Source: Arenicola marina (taxonomy: Eukaryota > Annelida > Polychaeta > Arenicolidae). From it: a stretch of DNA of 64,000 nt. The stretch spans positions 20,189,123 through 20,253,122 of the forward strand of contig OZ025263.1 of NCBI GenBank assembly GCA_964019135.1, in the 5' to 3' direction. A model generated the notes under the pieces. That model searched no databases, was not told the origin of the DNA, and saw only the letters and a list, made by a program, of their open reading frames with translations. This document shows positions 8,105 through 18,880 of this stretch, piece by piece (the stretch's first letter is position 1; each line of letters begins with the position of its first letter). A program made the translations under genes and the position numbers.

Positions 8105-8449
8105 CGGATGAAAGGTGTTTTCGGATTATTCGGGCTGCATCTAGTCTTCCTGACGTCCACCACTAACGATACAACTGCCTCCTGTCAACGGGTTCTATGA
8201 ATCAACCGCTACAGCAGGATGAGGCATCCTTTCCTCTGTCGTGGCGGCAGTAATAATAGCCAGACCTATTACAACGCTGCAACGTACTTCTGCAGGAACA
8301 ATCGCTGTCTGAGCGCAGATGAAAAGCTGGCAATCGAACTGTTGAAACTGTGCGCCAACATTTCAGTGGAAATTATAGTTGGCTCGTCGAATAAAACATT
8401 GACTGCAAGAACCGACAGATCTCGTAGACACGTCGTGCGAAATCGGTAA
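8105..8449 (+). pseudogene. Small secreted-protein-like frame with one in-frame TGA
   Basis: A good acceptor (TTCTTTTCATATACAG) ends at 8104, and the ATG at 8108 opens a signal-peptide-like start: MKGVFGLFGLHLVFLTS. Codon 31 is TGA. The same frame then continues for 82 residues, including HPFLCRGGSNNSQTYYNAAT, YFCRNNRCLSADEKLAIELL and KLCANISVEIIV, to a TAA at 8447. The total is 113 positions with five cysteines. A poly(A) signal follows 63 bases later. The stop is one substitution from CGA (Arg). It could be a recently disabled gene, a polymorphic null allele or a sequencing error; alternatively only the downstream 76-residue frame from the ATG at 8219 is used. I do not recognise the family. 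Confidence 0.4.
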
Positions 8450-8511
8450 CAACTGACAACCGCATTGTAGTATGTTCACATTATCTGATACACGGAGGAA
8501 GCCTTGATTGT

Positions 8512-8517
8512 AATAAA
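8512..8517 (+). promoter_or_regulatory. Poly(A) signal AATAAA
   Basis: AATAAA lies 63 bases downstream of the 8449 stop in otherwise A/T-moderate sequence, the expected place for the 3' end of the small secreted-protein-like gene. Confidence 0.4.
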
Positions 8518-8639
8518 TGAATTGAAGTTACAAACTTACACGAAACCGTTTCTGAGAAGAATTAAAATAAAAAAAATGTCAACCGTGCATCATTGGATCA
8601 TATGTCCCTTCCCCTCATGCACAACCCAGGGCATCGCCC

Positions 8640-9838
8640 TATTCTCTTTACAAACCAACAGAAGCCTCTCCCTCACATACTCAAAGAACGTACCCCCTCC
8701 CCCTACCCTTCACGCACCCAGGTTTGATCCAACCCCATCAAACGCCCATGACTCCCTCCGTCCCCCCTCACCCACACCCAGGACACCTACCCGCACCCCT
8801 TTACAGTCCGAACGAACCCCCCTTCCCTTAAGCCCGGTTCCCACGAGGCAACTTTTCCACCGCACCCGAGGCAGGCGACAGGGTTTGCCCAAAATCTCCC
8901 CGTGTGAACGGGCGCTCAAGACACGATTTAAGACACTTTTACGACCCAGGCGACGTCTTCCAGAAATAGGACATGCTCTATATCCAGGCGACATCTTCAA
9001 AGAGCCGCAGCCGGGTCTGGTCCCGGGTCTGGTTGGTGTCAAGGGACTGCGTGATTCCCTCGCTTTGAGACCGCTGCGAATATTCCAGAAGGTAGGCCTA
9101 CCTCAAGAACAGATGGCCAATTTGAAGGTCGTAAAACATCTCTTGGACAAATCTCTCCGTGTGAACGGCGAATTTTCAGCAGACACATTTTCACCAGATA
9201 TGGTCCAGAAGGCGGGTGTCGTGGAAAAGTTGCCTCGTGGGAACCGGGCTTCCCCTTACAACCACCCCCTCCCCGTTCACACACACCCTTGACGGACCCC
9301 CCCCCCCCCCACTCACGTGCACCCAGGGCGCAATCCCCACTATCCCCCTCACACGCGCCTGGGACTGACACCCCCACCCCCCTCCGCTCCCGCCCCCGCC
9401 CTCTCATACAACCAGCGCGCCCTTCCCTCACGCAGCGCTCCCCTTCACACCCAGCCCGAACAGACCCCCTTCTGTGGCATACAATGTCAAGAAATATATT
9501 ACACCAAGGATGCAATCCCCCATCTCCCCCATCCTACACACCTTGGACGAACTTCCGCCGCCGCCCCCACCCCCCTCGCTTACAACAAGTACGCCCTCCC
9601 CTTACGCACCCCTAGGACAACCACCCCCTCTCGTTTACACACACACCGGACGGACCCCCTCGCACGGGACGCCCCCTTTTTCATGCACACCCAGGGCAAC
9701 CTCTCCTTCAGACACACACCCTGGACGGACCCCTCCCCTCCCCACACATACACACGGGGCGAACAACCCCTTCCCTTCACAAACACCCCCCGAGGAAACC
9801 CCACCCCACATCCCCCTCACCGAACGATTTTTTTTTTA
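8640..9838. repeat. Degenerate C-rich ~30-bp minisatellite
   Basis: The word C(A/T)TCACACACACCC, then (A/T)GGACG(G/A)ACCCCCC recurs roughly every 30 bases from 8665 to 8825 and again from 9260 to 9835, with an inverted-repeat element inserted between. The long proline/threonine frames on the + strand and glycine/valine frames on the - strand come from this composition and are not genes. Confidence 0.75.
8831..9250. mobile_element. 420-bp non-autonomous DNA transposon with long TIRs
   Basis: The left end AGCCCGGTTCCCACGAGGCA continues ACTTTTCCAC, and the right end is its exact reverse complement (GTGGAAAAGT then TGCCTCGTGGGAACCGGGCT), giving about 30-bp perfect terminal inverted repeats. The flanks TTCCCTTA (8823-8830) and TCCCCTTA (9251-9258) match at 7 of 8 positions, suggesting an 8-bp target duplication as in hAT-like elements. 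A second inverted word inside (TCTCCCCGTGTGAACG near 8896, TCTCTCCGTGTGAACG near 9152) is a degraded subrepeat. There is no transposase frame. Confidence 0.85.
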
Positions 9839-10035
9839 AATCCTGTGACTTTGACTTTGACTTTGACCTATATGGCCCATCTAGGAACTTAGCCTGACAA
9901 TGGCCATTCCGCATCTTTCTGCGGTCTGGTGGGTGTTAGGACGGGGGGATGGGGGGCAGGGGCCACGAGGGTCTGGTGAATGTTAGGACAATTACGTGTG
10001 TTTGGCAGACGATTCCATCTGGTTGGTTGGTTATT

Positions 10036-10222
10036 CAGGACGCTTTAACCACTTTTGGGGAGTGGAGCCATGTCTCCGGGGGTAACCCCCTACTCTTTAC
10101 GAAGAAAGACATGGGATCTTTATCCTGCGACCACACAGACATGGCCAGAGCAGGACTCGAACCATCGACCCACTCAGGTGACCAGAGCACTCAATGCGAG
10201 CGCTCTAGCCCACTGATGATCG
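10036..10222 (-). mobile_element. tRNA-derived SINE family B, copy 4 (near complete)
   Basis: Read on the minus strand: AGTGGGCTAGAGCGCTCGCA (A-box region), GGTTCGAGTCCTGCTC (box B), GGCCATGTCTGTGTGGTCGC, AAAGATCCCATGTCTTTCTT, GTAAAGAGTAGGGGGTTACC, CCCGGAGACATGGCTCCACT, then TGGTTAAAGCGTCC. This is the best copy for defining the family. The consensus contains the palindrome GGGGGTTACCCCC. Confidence 0.8.
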
Positions 10223-10429
10223 TTATGTTCTTTATCTTCCTGGCGCCTCACCGGGGCTGAATTTGGGGACGCTAAGCTCAAAAACACCATACTAAACGGC
10301 GCCTTACACATGTCGCTTGTCGGCTTGTCCAAAAGACAATACACGACACACATTTCAAATTGTAGCAAGTTTGGGACGTCAATACGTCCGGACGTGAATG
10401 TATGCGATGGTTTTCTCATAAGTACTCTC

Positions 10430-10560
10430 TAGGACGCTTTAACCACTTTTGGTCATATCGCGTCAATGGGAGAAGGAAGGCCGGGAGAGTGGAGCCATGT
10501 CTCCGGGGATAACCCCCTACTCTTTACGAAGAAAGACACAGGATCTTCATCCTGCGATAT
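10430..10560 (-). mobile_element. tRNA-derived SINE family B, copy 5, head missing
   Basis: GGACGCTTTAACCACTTTTG, CATATCGCGTCAATGGGAGA, GGAGCCATGTCTCCGGGGAT and GAAGAAAGACACAGGATCTT are the inverted tail and body. It stops at CATCCTGCGA, just where the tRNA-like part should begin, so it is truncated at its 5' end. Confidence 0.8.
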
Positions 10561-11020
10561 TTTGACCGAGACTGCTGTTGCAGGGTGTAGCAAGTTCAAG
10601 GACGTATATGAGCGGCAGAATTTGTCCCTTGTGATGTCGTTATAGATTTAGTAATAAAGTTATCTCGGTTGGAACATATGTAAGCACTGATTGTCCAGTA
10701 GGGGAGAGGTGTTACAGTCATCGTCAAATGGATTTTGCCGGAAATCTGGCCAATCACTCGACTCGTAAACAAATAAGATTTATCAAGAGGTTGGCGGCGA
10801 AGTCAAGACAGAGACAGTCAGGACAGACATTAACTTTGGATGCCGCCTGTCCTGTCGGGCACGCGGTGTTGAAAGTGACCTACTCGCCTGAAAATTTACC
10901 TGTCCTATCAAATTGTGAAACAACAACTAATGCACAATTGATTTACAAAGGTCAAGTTTGCTTATAGCATCGTAAATCCTAATCCAAAATATTGGCTGGC
11001 AAAAAATAAATTCTGGCTAA
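10561..11020. other. Unassigned stretch with a 79-codon frame
   Basis: An ATG at 10728 opens a 79-codon frame on the + strand (MDFAGNLANHSTRKQIRFIK...) ending at 10967. It has no recognised domain, no splice borders and no similarity I can name, so I do not call it a gene. Confidence 0.2.
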
Positions 11021-11023
11021 TAC

Positions 11024-11106
11024 CCAGCGGGGAAGCAAGAGGTATTTCCTTTCCTCGGGAATAGGGTTTTCATTTCACTGTGAACTGGCAATGAGGCAAA
11101 TAATTC
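11024..11106 (+). repeat. Dispersed repeat C (GTGAACTGGGAA family), copy 1
   Basis: GGAATAGGGTTTTCATTTCA, CTGTGAACTGGCAATGAGGC and AAATAATTCTTAC match the longer copies at 23655 and (inverted) 25885. Confidence 0.7.
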
Positions 11107-11137
11107 TTACTCCGGCGCCAATTGTAAAGCCACTGTC

Positions 11138-11590
11138 ACATTGTGACTTTTGTTATCATAAAAAATATATTTATGATAATATCAGTTTTTTTGCCACTAT
11201 TATAAAATCAATTCTCTCTTTGCATGTGTCCATACCTAAATCACACTAAAAAGCCATCAATTCTTACTAATATGATGAAAAAGTCAGAATTACCAATGGC
11301 GAAATCTTCGTCAATTCTGACTTTTTTATTATAAAAAACCTATTTACGGTAACACCTGCTTTTTTGGCCACTGTTGTAGACTCAATTCTCTCTCTGCAAG
11401 TGTCCATAACTAAGTCTCACTCAAAATCCATAAATTCTTACTTATATGATTGAAAAGTCAGAATTGACAATGGTGAAATCTTTGTCAATTCTGACTTTTG
11501 TTATCATAAAAAACATATTTATATCTTGTTTTTTTGCCACTATTATAGACTCAATTCTCTCTCTGCATCTGTCCATACCTGAATCAAACC
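11138..11590. repeat. ~175-bp tandem repeat with internal hairpins (2.5 units)
   Basis: The phrases TTCTGACTTTTGTTATCATA, TTGCCACTATTATAGACTCA and ATTCTCTCTCTGCATGTGTC recur with a period of about 175. Each junction carries an inverted repeat. The best one, near 11452-11500, pairs AAAAGTCAGAATTGACAA with TTGTCAATTCTGACTTTT around an 11-base loop. The array may be tandem copies of a small hairpin element. Confidence 0.8.
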
Positions 11591-11859
11591 ATAACTGAAG
11601 GGCTGATGCTCCTACCACCGGATCCAAAGGGGGGGGGGGGGCGAAATTTATATCAATGAAGAGTGCATACTTTTCTGGGGAAACCCCGGAATACAAGCCC
11701 TGAGCAAAGTATCCTGTCACGGCATACCCTTTGATGTAAACCGCCTGGACATGCCTGCCTGGTGTAGAGGCCTTTGTTTTCAAGTATGGTAATTCAATTG
11801 TCCAATTGTGCGTCCGAGCCGCCATAATATATACTAGTATGAGGTGTTGAGGTGTCATC

Positions 11860-13340
11860 TAGCTGCTTCTTGATTACTTATATACACAGCTATTTGTATA
11901 GAGAAAGCGGATTCCGTGGAATTCCCTTCGTTCACACATAACTCATGTTTAGTACGCGGACTAACTGACCCGGCGTCTAATTTTCTTCTGGCATACGTGT
12001 GGTATCCCAGGTCTCCACACTTACGCTAGGGGGGAATTATAACTTATTTTAACTGGATTCACCGCTTCAGTTAACATACTGCTGCCAGGTAAGTTACGCA
12101 CCGTTAACGGAGTAACGGAGTAACTTGTTTTAATTGAGTTTAAGGGTTTAAATAAATCATTTGAAACTTTGATCACTGCGTTTCGCCTCATTGCCTTCGC
12201 CACCACGTGTTAAGCCATGACCGTCTCGGAACGAACGCCCAGTTTAGGGTTGTCTAAATTCAGTTTTAGAGACAGTACATTAACACAACGAGAAGTAAAT
12301 TAAAGCCAGAAAAGACACTCCATTCTTAAAATATCACATACGGACTAACTTAGTACCGCGACTTGCTTGGACTGATGTTGAACAAGTCAGCCGGCTAGCT
12401 TAGTCCGCTTTCCGGCATACGGCGCTGTGTAGCATATCCAAGACGCTCACATTTATATATCGCGACAATGGCAAGGTGTTGTAATGAGTATCGTTATATA
12501 ATTCTACACGACTATATACCCAACCGTACTTGGTCTGCAAAGTCATGATGCACTGGAGTTCCATAGTAAACTATGAAACGTCTAATTTTATCTGTTACGT
12601 CAAGTATAATTTACGGTGAATTTATGCCAGGTTATATCGTTGTTTCACACATGCTGATCTCCACTTCGGCCAACTTCTGAAGTCTTCGTTCACCTGACAC
12701 GTATATAATGTTTCGCGTAACTTGTCTGGTACGGCGAGTCACCAGCTCGTGTCAAACCTTCTCACACGCTGGCTGGCGCGTCCAGTGTGTGGAGGCCCTA
12801 AGGACCCGACACGAACTACTGCACAAAAAGACACCTAAGATACCCCTTTCGCCTGGTTCGTCTCCGTCCCCCGTCCCCCGACCCCCTTCCCCGTCGCCGT
12901 TGTCTCTCCATCCCAGGCTATCCCCTTAGTTGGCCTTAGTTGCCAGCAGCGTCAATGAACCCGTTTTGACAGCTCTTCGTTCGAAGTAGTTCCGAGAAGG
13001 TGATACGTAAGAGGAAACCTCATCTCTTCGCACTGAGTGTTTGATATACTTTATTGACTTTATTTTTCGGACGGCGTTACGGCAACCCTGTTGTGGTAGA
13101 TGATGGCAGCAGGACCCGCGGCCCGCCGCGGCATATACCATCTGACCACCACCCGACTCCGCCACGGAAGGGGAGGGGTGCCCTGTTATACAAATCTGGT
13201 GTGAGGTGGGGGGGGGGGGTCCGCGGATGCCCCTTGATGCCTCACGGAGCGGACATTTGTGATGGAAAAGACCCGGGGGGAAGGGGCTCTGAAAATGAGC
13301 GTTCATTGAGCGGGTTGCCGCGAAAAAATACCCTTTCCGT
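11860..13340. other. Non-repetitive stretch, no supported gene
   Basis: I find no splice-bounded exon here. At 12025-12150 the phrase GTAACGGAGTAAC appears, and 12840-12930 is C-rich (CCCCGTCCCCC). Frames on either strand at 12926-13387 are chance, rich in G/P/R from composition. Confidence 0.4.
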
Positions 13341-13342
13341 GC

Positions 13343-13502
13343 GGATTTGGGCCATAAAAAGCCCCAACCGAGCGTATTTGGCGGCAAAAAGCACCGACCG
13401 AGCGTATTTAGCGGTAAAAAGCCCCGACCGAGCAGATTTGGCGGTAAAAAGCCCCGACCGAGCAGATTTGGCGGTAAAAAGCCCCGACCGAGCGTATCGC
13501 AT
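13343..13502. repeat. 33-bp minisatellite (five units)
   Basis: The unit is GGCGGTAAAAAGCCCCGACC then GAGCAGATTT, five copies with drift to GAGCGTATTT. Being 33 bp it gives an 11-residue repeat in every frame (for instance AVKSPDRADL), so the frames through it are repeat by-products. Confidence 0.9.
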
Positions 13503-13989
13503 ATACCACTTTTTAATAATTTTTTTATTCATTTAGTAATTGAAATATCGGATTCATTTCATAACCAATTGGAGCGGGGGGAAGGGGGCACTGATTGCCG
13601 AAATGTCAGGCTCTTTTAGACGGGGTGTCAATTAAATAAATGACATTTTGGCGAAGTTTCGATGTATGTGGAAGTATAATGTCTTCATATATTCTGGCAT
13701 TGTTCACTTTATAATGTGATTGAGTAGGATGATGAATGTCTCTTAAGTAATTGCATGTTCAAATAGAAAGGGAGACACCGGTTCGATCGAGGGCTCCACG
13801 GGGTGGTGAAGAGGGGATCTGTCGGTTGGTGCGCCAAAGCCCGCGGCCCCAATATCCATATTCTCCACGAATTTTTAAGTTATTATTTCAACAAAATGTA
13901 AACAAACAATCCGGTGGGGCCGCCAGAACAAATCTTCGCATTATTCACCGAAGCACACTTGGAATCAAGTAACTTCCTTGAAACACTGA

Positions 13990-14125
13990 TCATCGTCGGG
14001 AGAAGCACTTTTATTAAAACAATAGTGGTTATTGCTTAACGAAATGCACAATGAAACAAGTTGCCTCCATCGGGATTTAAACGCACAACCCTGCCGTTGT
14101 CTGATGCTTTGGTGCGCTTAACAAT
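13990..14125 (-). mobile_element. Possible tRNA-derived SINE remnant
   Basis: On the minus strand TTAAGCGCACCAAAGCATCA, then GCAGGGTTGTGCGTTTAAAT, CCCGATGGAGGCAAC resembles box A-spacer-box B of a tRNA (GTTTAAATCCCG for GGTTCGAATCC). Flanks are A/T-rich. It is not assigned to family A or B. Confidence 0.35.
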
Positions 14126-14337
14126 TAATGGGGGCGTTTGAGCCTGCTTCTGAACTCGCAAAACCGTTTTCGCCAAAATTACATATTCTCTCCTGTGTGC
14201 AGGTATTATAACGAAATGAATGTTCACATTTACTTTTTGTTGAAATAGTAACGTTAACGATGTCTCATTAGATAATTATTCAACCAAGGCCGCCTTATTA
14301 GCGAGCTCTAGCGAGCTATTATGGTAACGTATACAAA

Positions 14338-14515
14338 GGAGAAAAAAAAGAAAAAAAAAAGTAAAATATCAAAAACGATAAAAAAAAAAAAAAAATTATC
14401 AAAAATTATACGTTTGGCTTGCCATACTATACGATTAAAAAAACGTCAACCGCGCGTCATGGCGGCGAGTGAAGGCGATAATAGGAGCCACTTCAGAAAG
14501 TTCCAGAATATATAA
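14338..14515 (+). other. A-rich tract and short MAASEGD frame
   Basis: GAAAAAAAAGAAAAAAAAAG and a second A-run occupy 14340-14395. At 14459 CGTCATGGCGGCGAGTGAAG opens MAASEGDNRSHFRKFQNI and stops. The ATGGCGGC context looks like a YY1/initiator-type gene start, but the frame has no donor and ends after 18 codons. Confidence 0.25.
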
Positions 14516-15049
14516 CAGAATATACGCTTACAATTATAATTTTATTGCTTTATTTGTCCGAATAAGGTAGAATAATGATTATGAAAACTATAAAACATTG
14601 ATTACATTTTTATTCACAATTTCTCCCGGCTACTGGCGAAACGCCGTCTGATGCTAACATCCGGAAAATGCAAATCTGGCAAACGCGTTCGAATCTCAAC
14701 TTTTTTTTTGCTGTTTGGCATAGATCTAAGTCATAAGAAATTTAGACAAGGTGTGTAATATTTTTGAAAGTCATCTGTTTATTTCAACTGATTGCTATGA
14801 CAGTTTTCATGAATATTTCAGCCCCTCGTTGTCAATTTTTTAAGTCAGACAAGTGACCAAGTCGAGTGTCGTCTTCGCGTCTGTCAAACTGTCAACCCTG
14901 GTCAAACTTGTCAGTACGTTTTGTTGAGATTGAAGGTTGGTATTTTGATATAAAACCATCTAACTTGACAGCTTTGGCTAATTTTGATCTTGAACTAAAG
15001 TTTTAGTCCAAGCTAAAACAAGTCAGATAAAGTCTGCATGTTTACCTGT

Positions 15050-15178
15050 TTTAGCCATAGATTAGCCTGAATCAGAATGTTCAGACGGTACAGTCTTGAC
15101 ACTTGTTCTTGTGACTGTAACAGTAAGCACCAGACTGTCAAACTGTAACGTCTGAACATTCAGGCTAGCCATAGATAT
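15050..15178. repeat. Imperfect inverted repeat, ~45-bp arms
   Basis: AGCCATAGATTAGCCTGAAT and ATGTTCAGACGGTACAGTCT on the left are mirrored by ACTGTAACGTCTGAACATTC and AGGCTAGCCATAGAT on the right. It could be a small foldback element. Confidence 0.65.
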
Positions 15179-15424
15179 CATATGGATATGGTCAGGGAGA
15201 CAGGAATGAAATCAATCTGGACTGGTTGAAAGAACAAGCATAGCTGTGGTCAACACCAGTGTCAGTGACCCTGACAGAAGTAGGCCTATTGCTATTTGGA
15301 ATGCAGGTTTTACTTTGATGATTTGGAATCATGTTTAGACCGAGTTATTTTGAGCCAATTGGGGCCTTTGGCTTTAAACCACTGTCTGTCACTGCAAAAC
15401 TAAAAAGTAGGTAGGGTAAACACT

Positions 15425-15945
15425 AAATTTTCCATATGACATCAAATTTCAGCTGCAGTTTTTGCCTTTTTAAATATAACAATTTAATTCTAGTCTCTAT
15501 TATGATTCCAAACCTATATTTTAGATGCCTCCACCCATGAAATATATATAGCTCTAATTTGAAGAGTTTATTTGAGACAAATTAAATAGGATTTTAAACA
15601 AAACCTGTAAATATTTTATTACCGGTATGTATTGTTCATAGATCTATACTATTTCCTAACATTTGACACTTTTGCCTAATTCTGACACATATCTCTAGGA
15701 CAATAAAATTTCAGCTGCAGGTATTGCCTTTTTAAATATAACAATTTAATTATGGTTTCTAGACTCCAAACCTATATTTCAAATGCCTCCACCCCTGAAA
15801 TATATAATTTGAAGAGTTTAATTGAGAAAAATTAAACAGGAGTTTAAACCAAAACTGTAAATATTTTAAGAATATTTTATTATATATTGTTCACATGACT
15901 TACTATTTCCTAGTTTTGACACATTTTGCCTACTTTTGACACCCC
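15425..15945. repeat. Two-copy direct repeat of ~285 bp
   Basis: TTTCAGCTGCAG...TTGCCTTTTTAAATATAACA, CTCCACCC(A/C)TGAAATATAT and TAAATATTTTATTA recur in the same order in the two halves, followed by TTTGACAC.TTTTGCCTA. Divergence is roughly 10-15%. Confidence 0.8.
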
Positions 15946-16470
15946 AGGTTAATTCAGATTTATTCACAACCATATCACTCATCTATGATTTGAAAAAATA
16001 GCTGTTTTTCAGTGCTATTTTTGGTAATTTTCAAATGATTTTAATCTTTATACCTTATTTAAATTAATGCCATTATTACGATTTTTAATCAAATGCAGAA
16101 TGTATATATTTTATTCCTCTTAAAGCAACATTTTAAGTTTAAAATTGTCCCAATACAATAATTTTCAATGTCAAATGTCAAAAACTGGTTTCCCTGCCAG
16201 ACAAATATAGATCTAGATTACTATCACAAAACAATATAGGATATACAAATATTTTCATATCCAGTCTATTTGGGCATGAAAATTAAACATATCACTGGCT
16301 ATTTTATGACAAAAATAGCTAGGATATCAACAGTTTAACAAATACTGAATGAAATCCCTTTTCCCGAAACTAAACAGCCCCTCTTAAAATGTCAAGCTTT
16401 GAGTATATTCACACAAAAATGGTTGTACTTTGTATTGTCAACATCCCCTTGCTGACAAATAATTAAAATA

Positions 16471-16697
16471 TTAATCAAAAAGGCAACAATTATTCAATAA
16501 AAAGTTTAATAAAAAAGGCAACAATTATTGAATTAAAAGTTTAATAAAAAAGGCAACAATTATTGGATTCAAAGTTTAATAGAAAAAAAACAATTATTGA
16601 ATTAAAAGTTTAATAAAAAAGGCAACAATTATTGGATTCAAAGTTTAATAGAAAAAAAAACAATTATTGAATTAAAAGTTTAATAAAAAAGGCAACA
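16471..16697. repeat. ~38-bp A/T-rich minisatellite
   Basis: AAAAAAGGCAACAATTATTG and AATTAAAAGTTTAAT alternate with a variant (GGATTCAAAGTTTAATAGAA), so the array has a higher-order unit of about 77 bp repeated. Confidence 0.9.
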
Positions 16698-16699
16698 AT

Positions 16700-17847
16700 T
16701 ACTGAAACAACGGTTTTAGTAGCTCATATTGATAAGCAACACAAATGTGTACCATTTTGAGGATCAGAAAACTGTCTGGACTACTCCTACTCAAGCAGTA
16801 TTACTTTCAAAGAGAGATACCAAGTATACATAATAAACATAATAAACATGTAAAAGTGTCTGCCAGTAAATAGGCAACTAACATATGGTCAGTTTACTTC
16901 ATTTTACTTATACAACTGGTGCGACTTATCTATGGCTCAAGTCTAATTATTTCTCAAAATTGGTGGGTGTGACTTATACACTGGAAATTTGGTAACATAT
17001 GCCCAGTTTACTTATCTTTTTTTATCTTTACTTTCTAAAAACTTTTTTTGTGAGAGATACCAGTATTACATTGGTAGCAAATTGTATAGATCTAGAATGA
17101 TAGAAGAAGGCGGATGATGATAAAACATACATTGTACTTCTGACATGGTGTGAGTGTTCAAGAAGCTTAGTCATGTTGTATTTAGCAATTGTTCAGTACC
17201 TGTTCTCATGGATAGGTCACAACAGGCAATGAAAATATGTTTTTCATGAAGGAGTTACCTCCGAAAATAGTTTTAATAGAAATGATATAGATCTACTAAA
17301 GTCCTTCTAATATAAATAGAAATATTTATAGACATGTTGTCATCAATTATTTTTTGGCCATATTGGGCCACTTTCTGTGAAAGGGAGTAGCTTTGTTATG
17401 AACATATACCTGGTACATAGATAGGTATAGATTGCTATAAATCTATGACCAGATTTAAACTTGATTTAAAAATATCTCATCAACCTATATATGATTTTAG
17501 CAAAAAGAAAAAGGGTCAGAAAATTAAAAATGAATAAGATATTAATTATCATAAAATAGATCTAATATGATTAATTATAGACTCAAGCAACTACTTATTT
17601 TTGTATTTCTCTGCATATATGACTTTAAGCCCAAATATTACCGTTAAACAACTAAGCCATCCATCTTATTTTTAATTAAAAGAAATAGATAAAAACATCA
17701 TTTCTATAACTTAAATAAGATATTTCAGTACAAGCAGCTTTAAGAATAGAAACTACTTCAGCTAATACAGGCAATAATACAGCAGATATAAGACAGCATC
17801 TAGTCAACTCGACCCACGACACGCCCGACCCATCACCTACTCAACCT
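16700..17847. other. A/T-rich stretch, no supported gene
   Basis: High A/T content with no long frame on either strand. Several AGATCTA words occur but with no regular spacing. Confidence 0.5.
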
Positions 17848-18418
17848 AAAGTCAAAGTCATAAATACCGTAGACACACGTTTCGGCCCATATTTTCCGCG
17901 AATTTGCTTCAATCACTCTCGAAATTCCTGACGTGAGAAAGCAACACTATAGACCATTTTAATGATACCAAACTTACGTTTGTAATGCGATGTTATCCTT
18001 TTTTATGACACAAAGAATATTTCTCCATGCTGACACGCCATTGGCAGAAAACGCTCTGTCGCCAAAATACTAAAACACGCGTCATAAAATGATGGTTGCC
18101 ATGGCGCCGAACGTGCTTTGAACAATACATGCTCTATATTTATACAAGCCACGAGGATGCCATGGCAACTAAAGAGCCTTTCATTGTCTGGGATTTAGTC
18201 TATTTGCGAAAGTGTGTCTGCTGCCAATGGAGTGTCAGCATGGAGAAATATTGTTTGTGTCATAAAAAAGGATAGCATCGCAGTACAAACGTAAGTTTGG
18301 TATTATTAAAATGGTCTAGTGTTGCTTTCTCCTGTCAGTGATTTGTAGAGCGATCGCAGCACAATCGCGGAAAATATAGGCCGAAACGTGTGTCTACGGC
18401 ATTTATGACTTTGACTTT
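17848..18418. mobile_element. 571-bp foldback element
   Basis: The left end AAAGTCAAAGTCATAAATAC, CGTAGACACACGTTTCGGCC is mirrored at the right end by GGCCGAAACGTGTGTCTACG, GCATTTATGACTTTGACTTT. Pairing continues inward through CAACACTA(T)AGACCATTTTAAT, AAACTTACGTTTGTA, GGATA.CAT, TTTCTCCATGCTGACA and the TGGCAGA region, so each arm exceeds 200 bp. It carries no coding frame. The arms differ by scattered substitutions, so the element is not new. Confidence 0.85.
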
Positions 18419-18880
18419 TTTTTTTAGGCAATGCCTATTCATAGCGAGTGCGTTAGCACGAGCTCTATAGACTGACACGTATATTTCAAACATCATATCA
18501 CTTTCATGTCTCTGTTCTCTCTCGGTTTCTGTTGTCAGTGTTGACTTCCGGTCCCCAACTATGGGCCACTTTTTGGCATCACCAGTTTGCGACATCTACG
18601 GCCGCTTTTTACGCCTTAATTTCGATAAAACGTTTGATGTTAATTGTCATATGAAGTGTTTTACTTGAAAATTAGCATATTTATCTGAAGAAAGAATTAT
18701 AATCTTTCGTTTAGACATAATTTTTTTTTGAAATTTATTGATAAAGGTCTAGCGAAGCGAGACTAAAATGTATTGTGACGTCATAGTCTGAATGTTGTTG
18801 CCAACGTTACAAAAAACGTTCTTGTTTCCAAGGACTACTTGGATACGTTTTATTTTCGAAAGTGGTGACATGTATAGCAT

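Noticed and set aside
8504-9292. 262-codon plus frame
   Set aside because: It crosses an inverted-repeat element and a C-rich minisatellite; composition explains the prolines, and no domain is visible.
11442-11858. 138-codon minus frame with ATG (MTPQHLILVYIMAARTHNWT...)
   Set aside because: Its last third lies in the hairpin tandem repeat and the middle in a G-run; no domain recognised. It could hide a short exon but cannot be supported.
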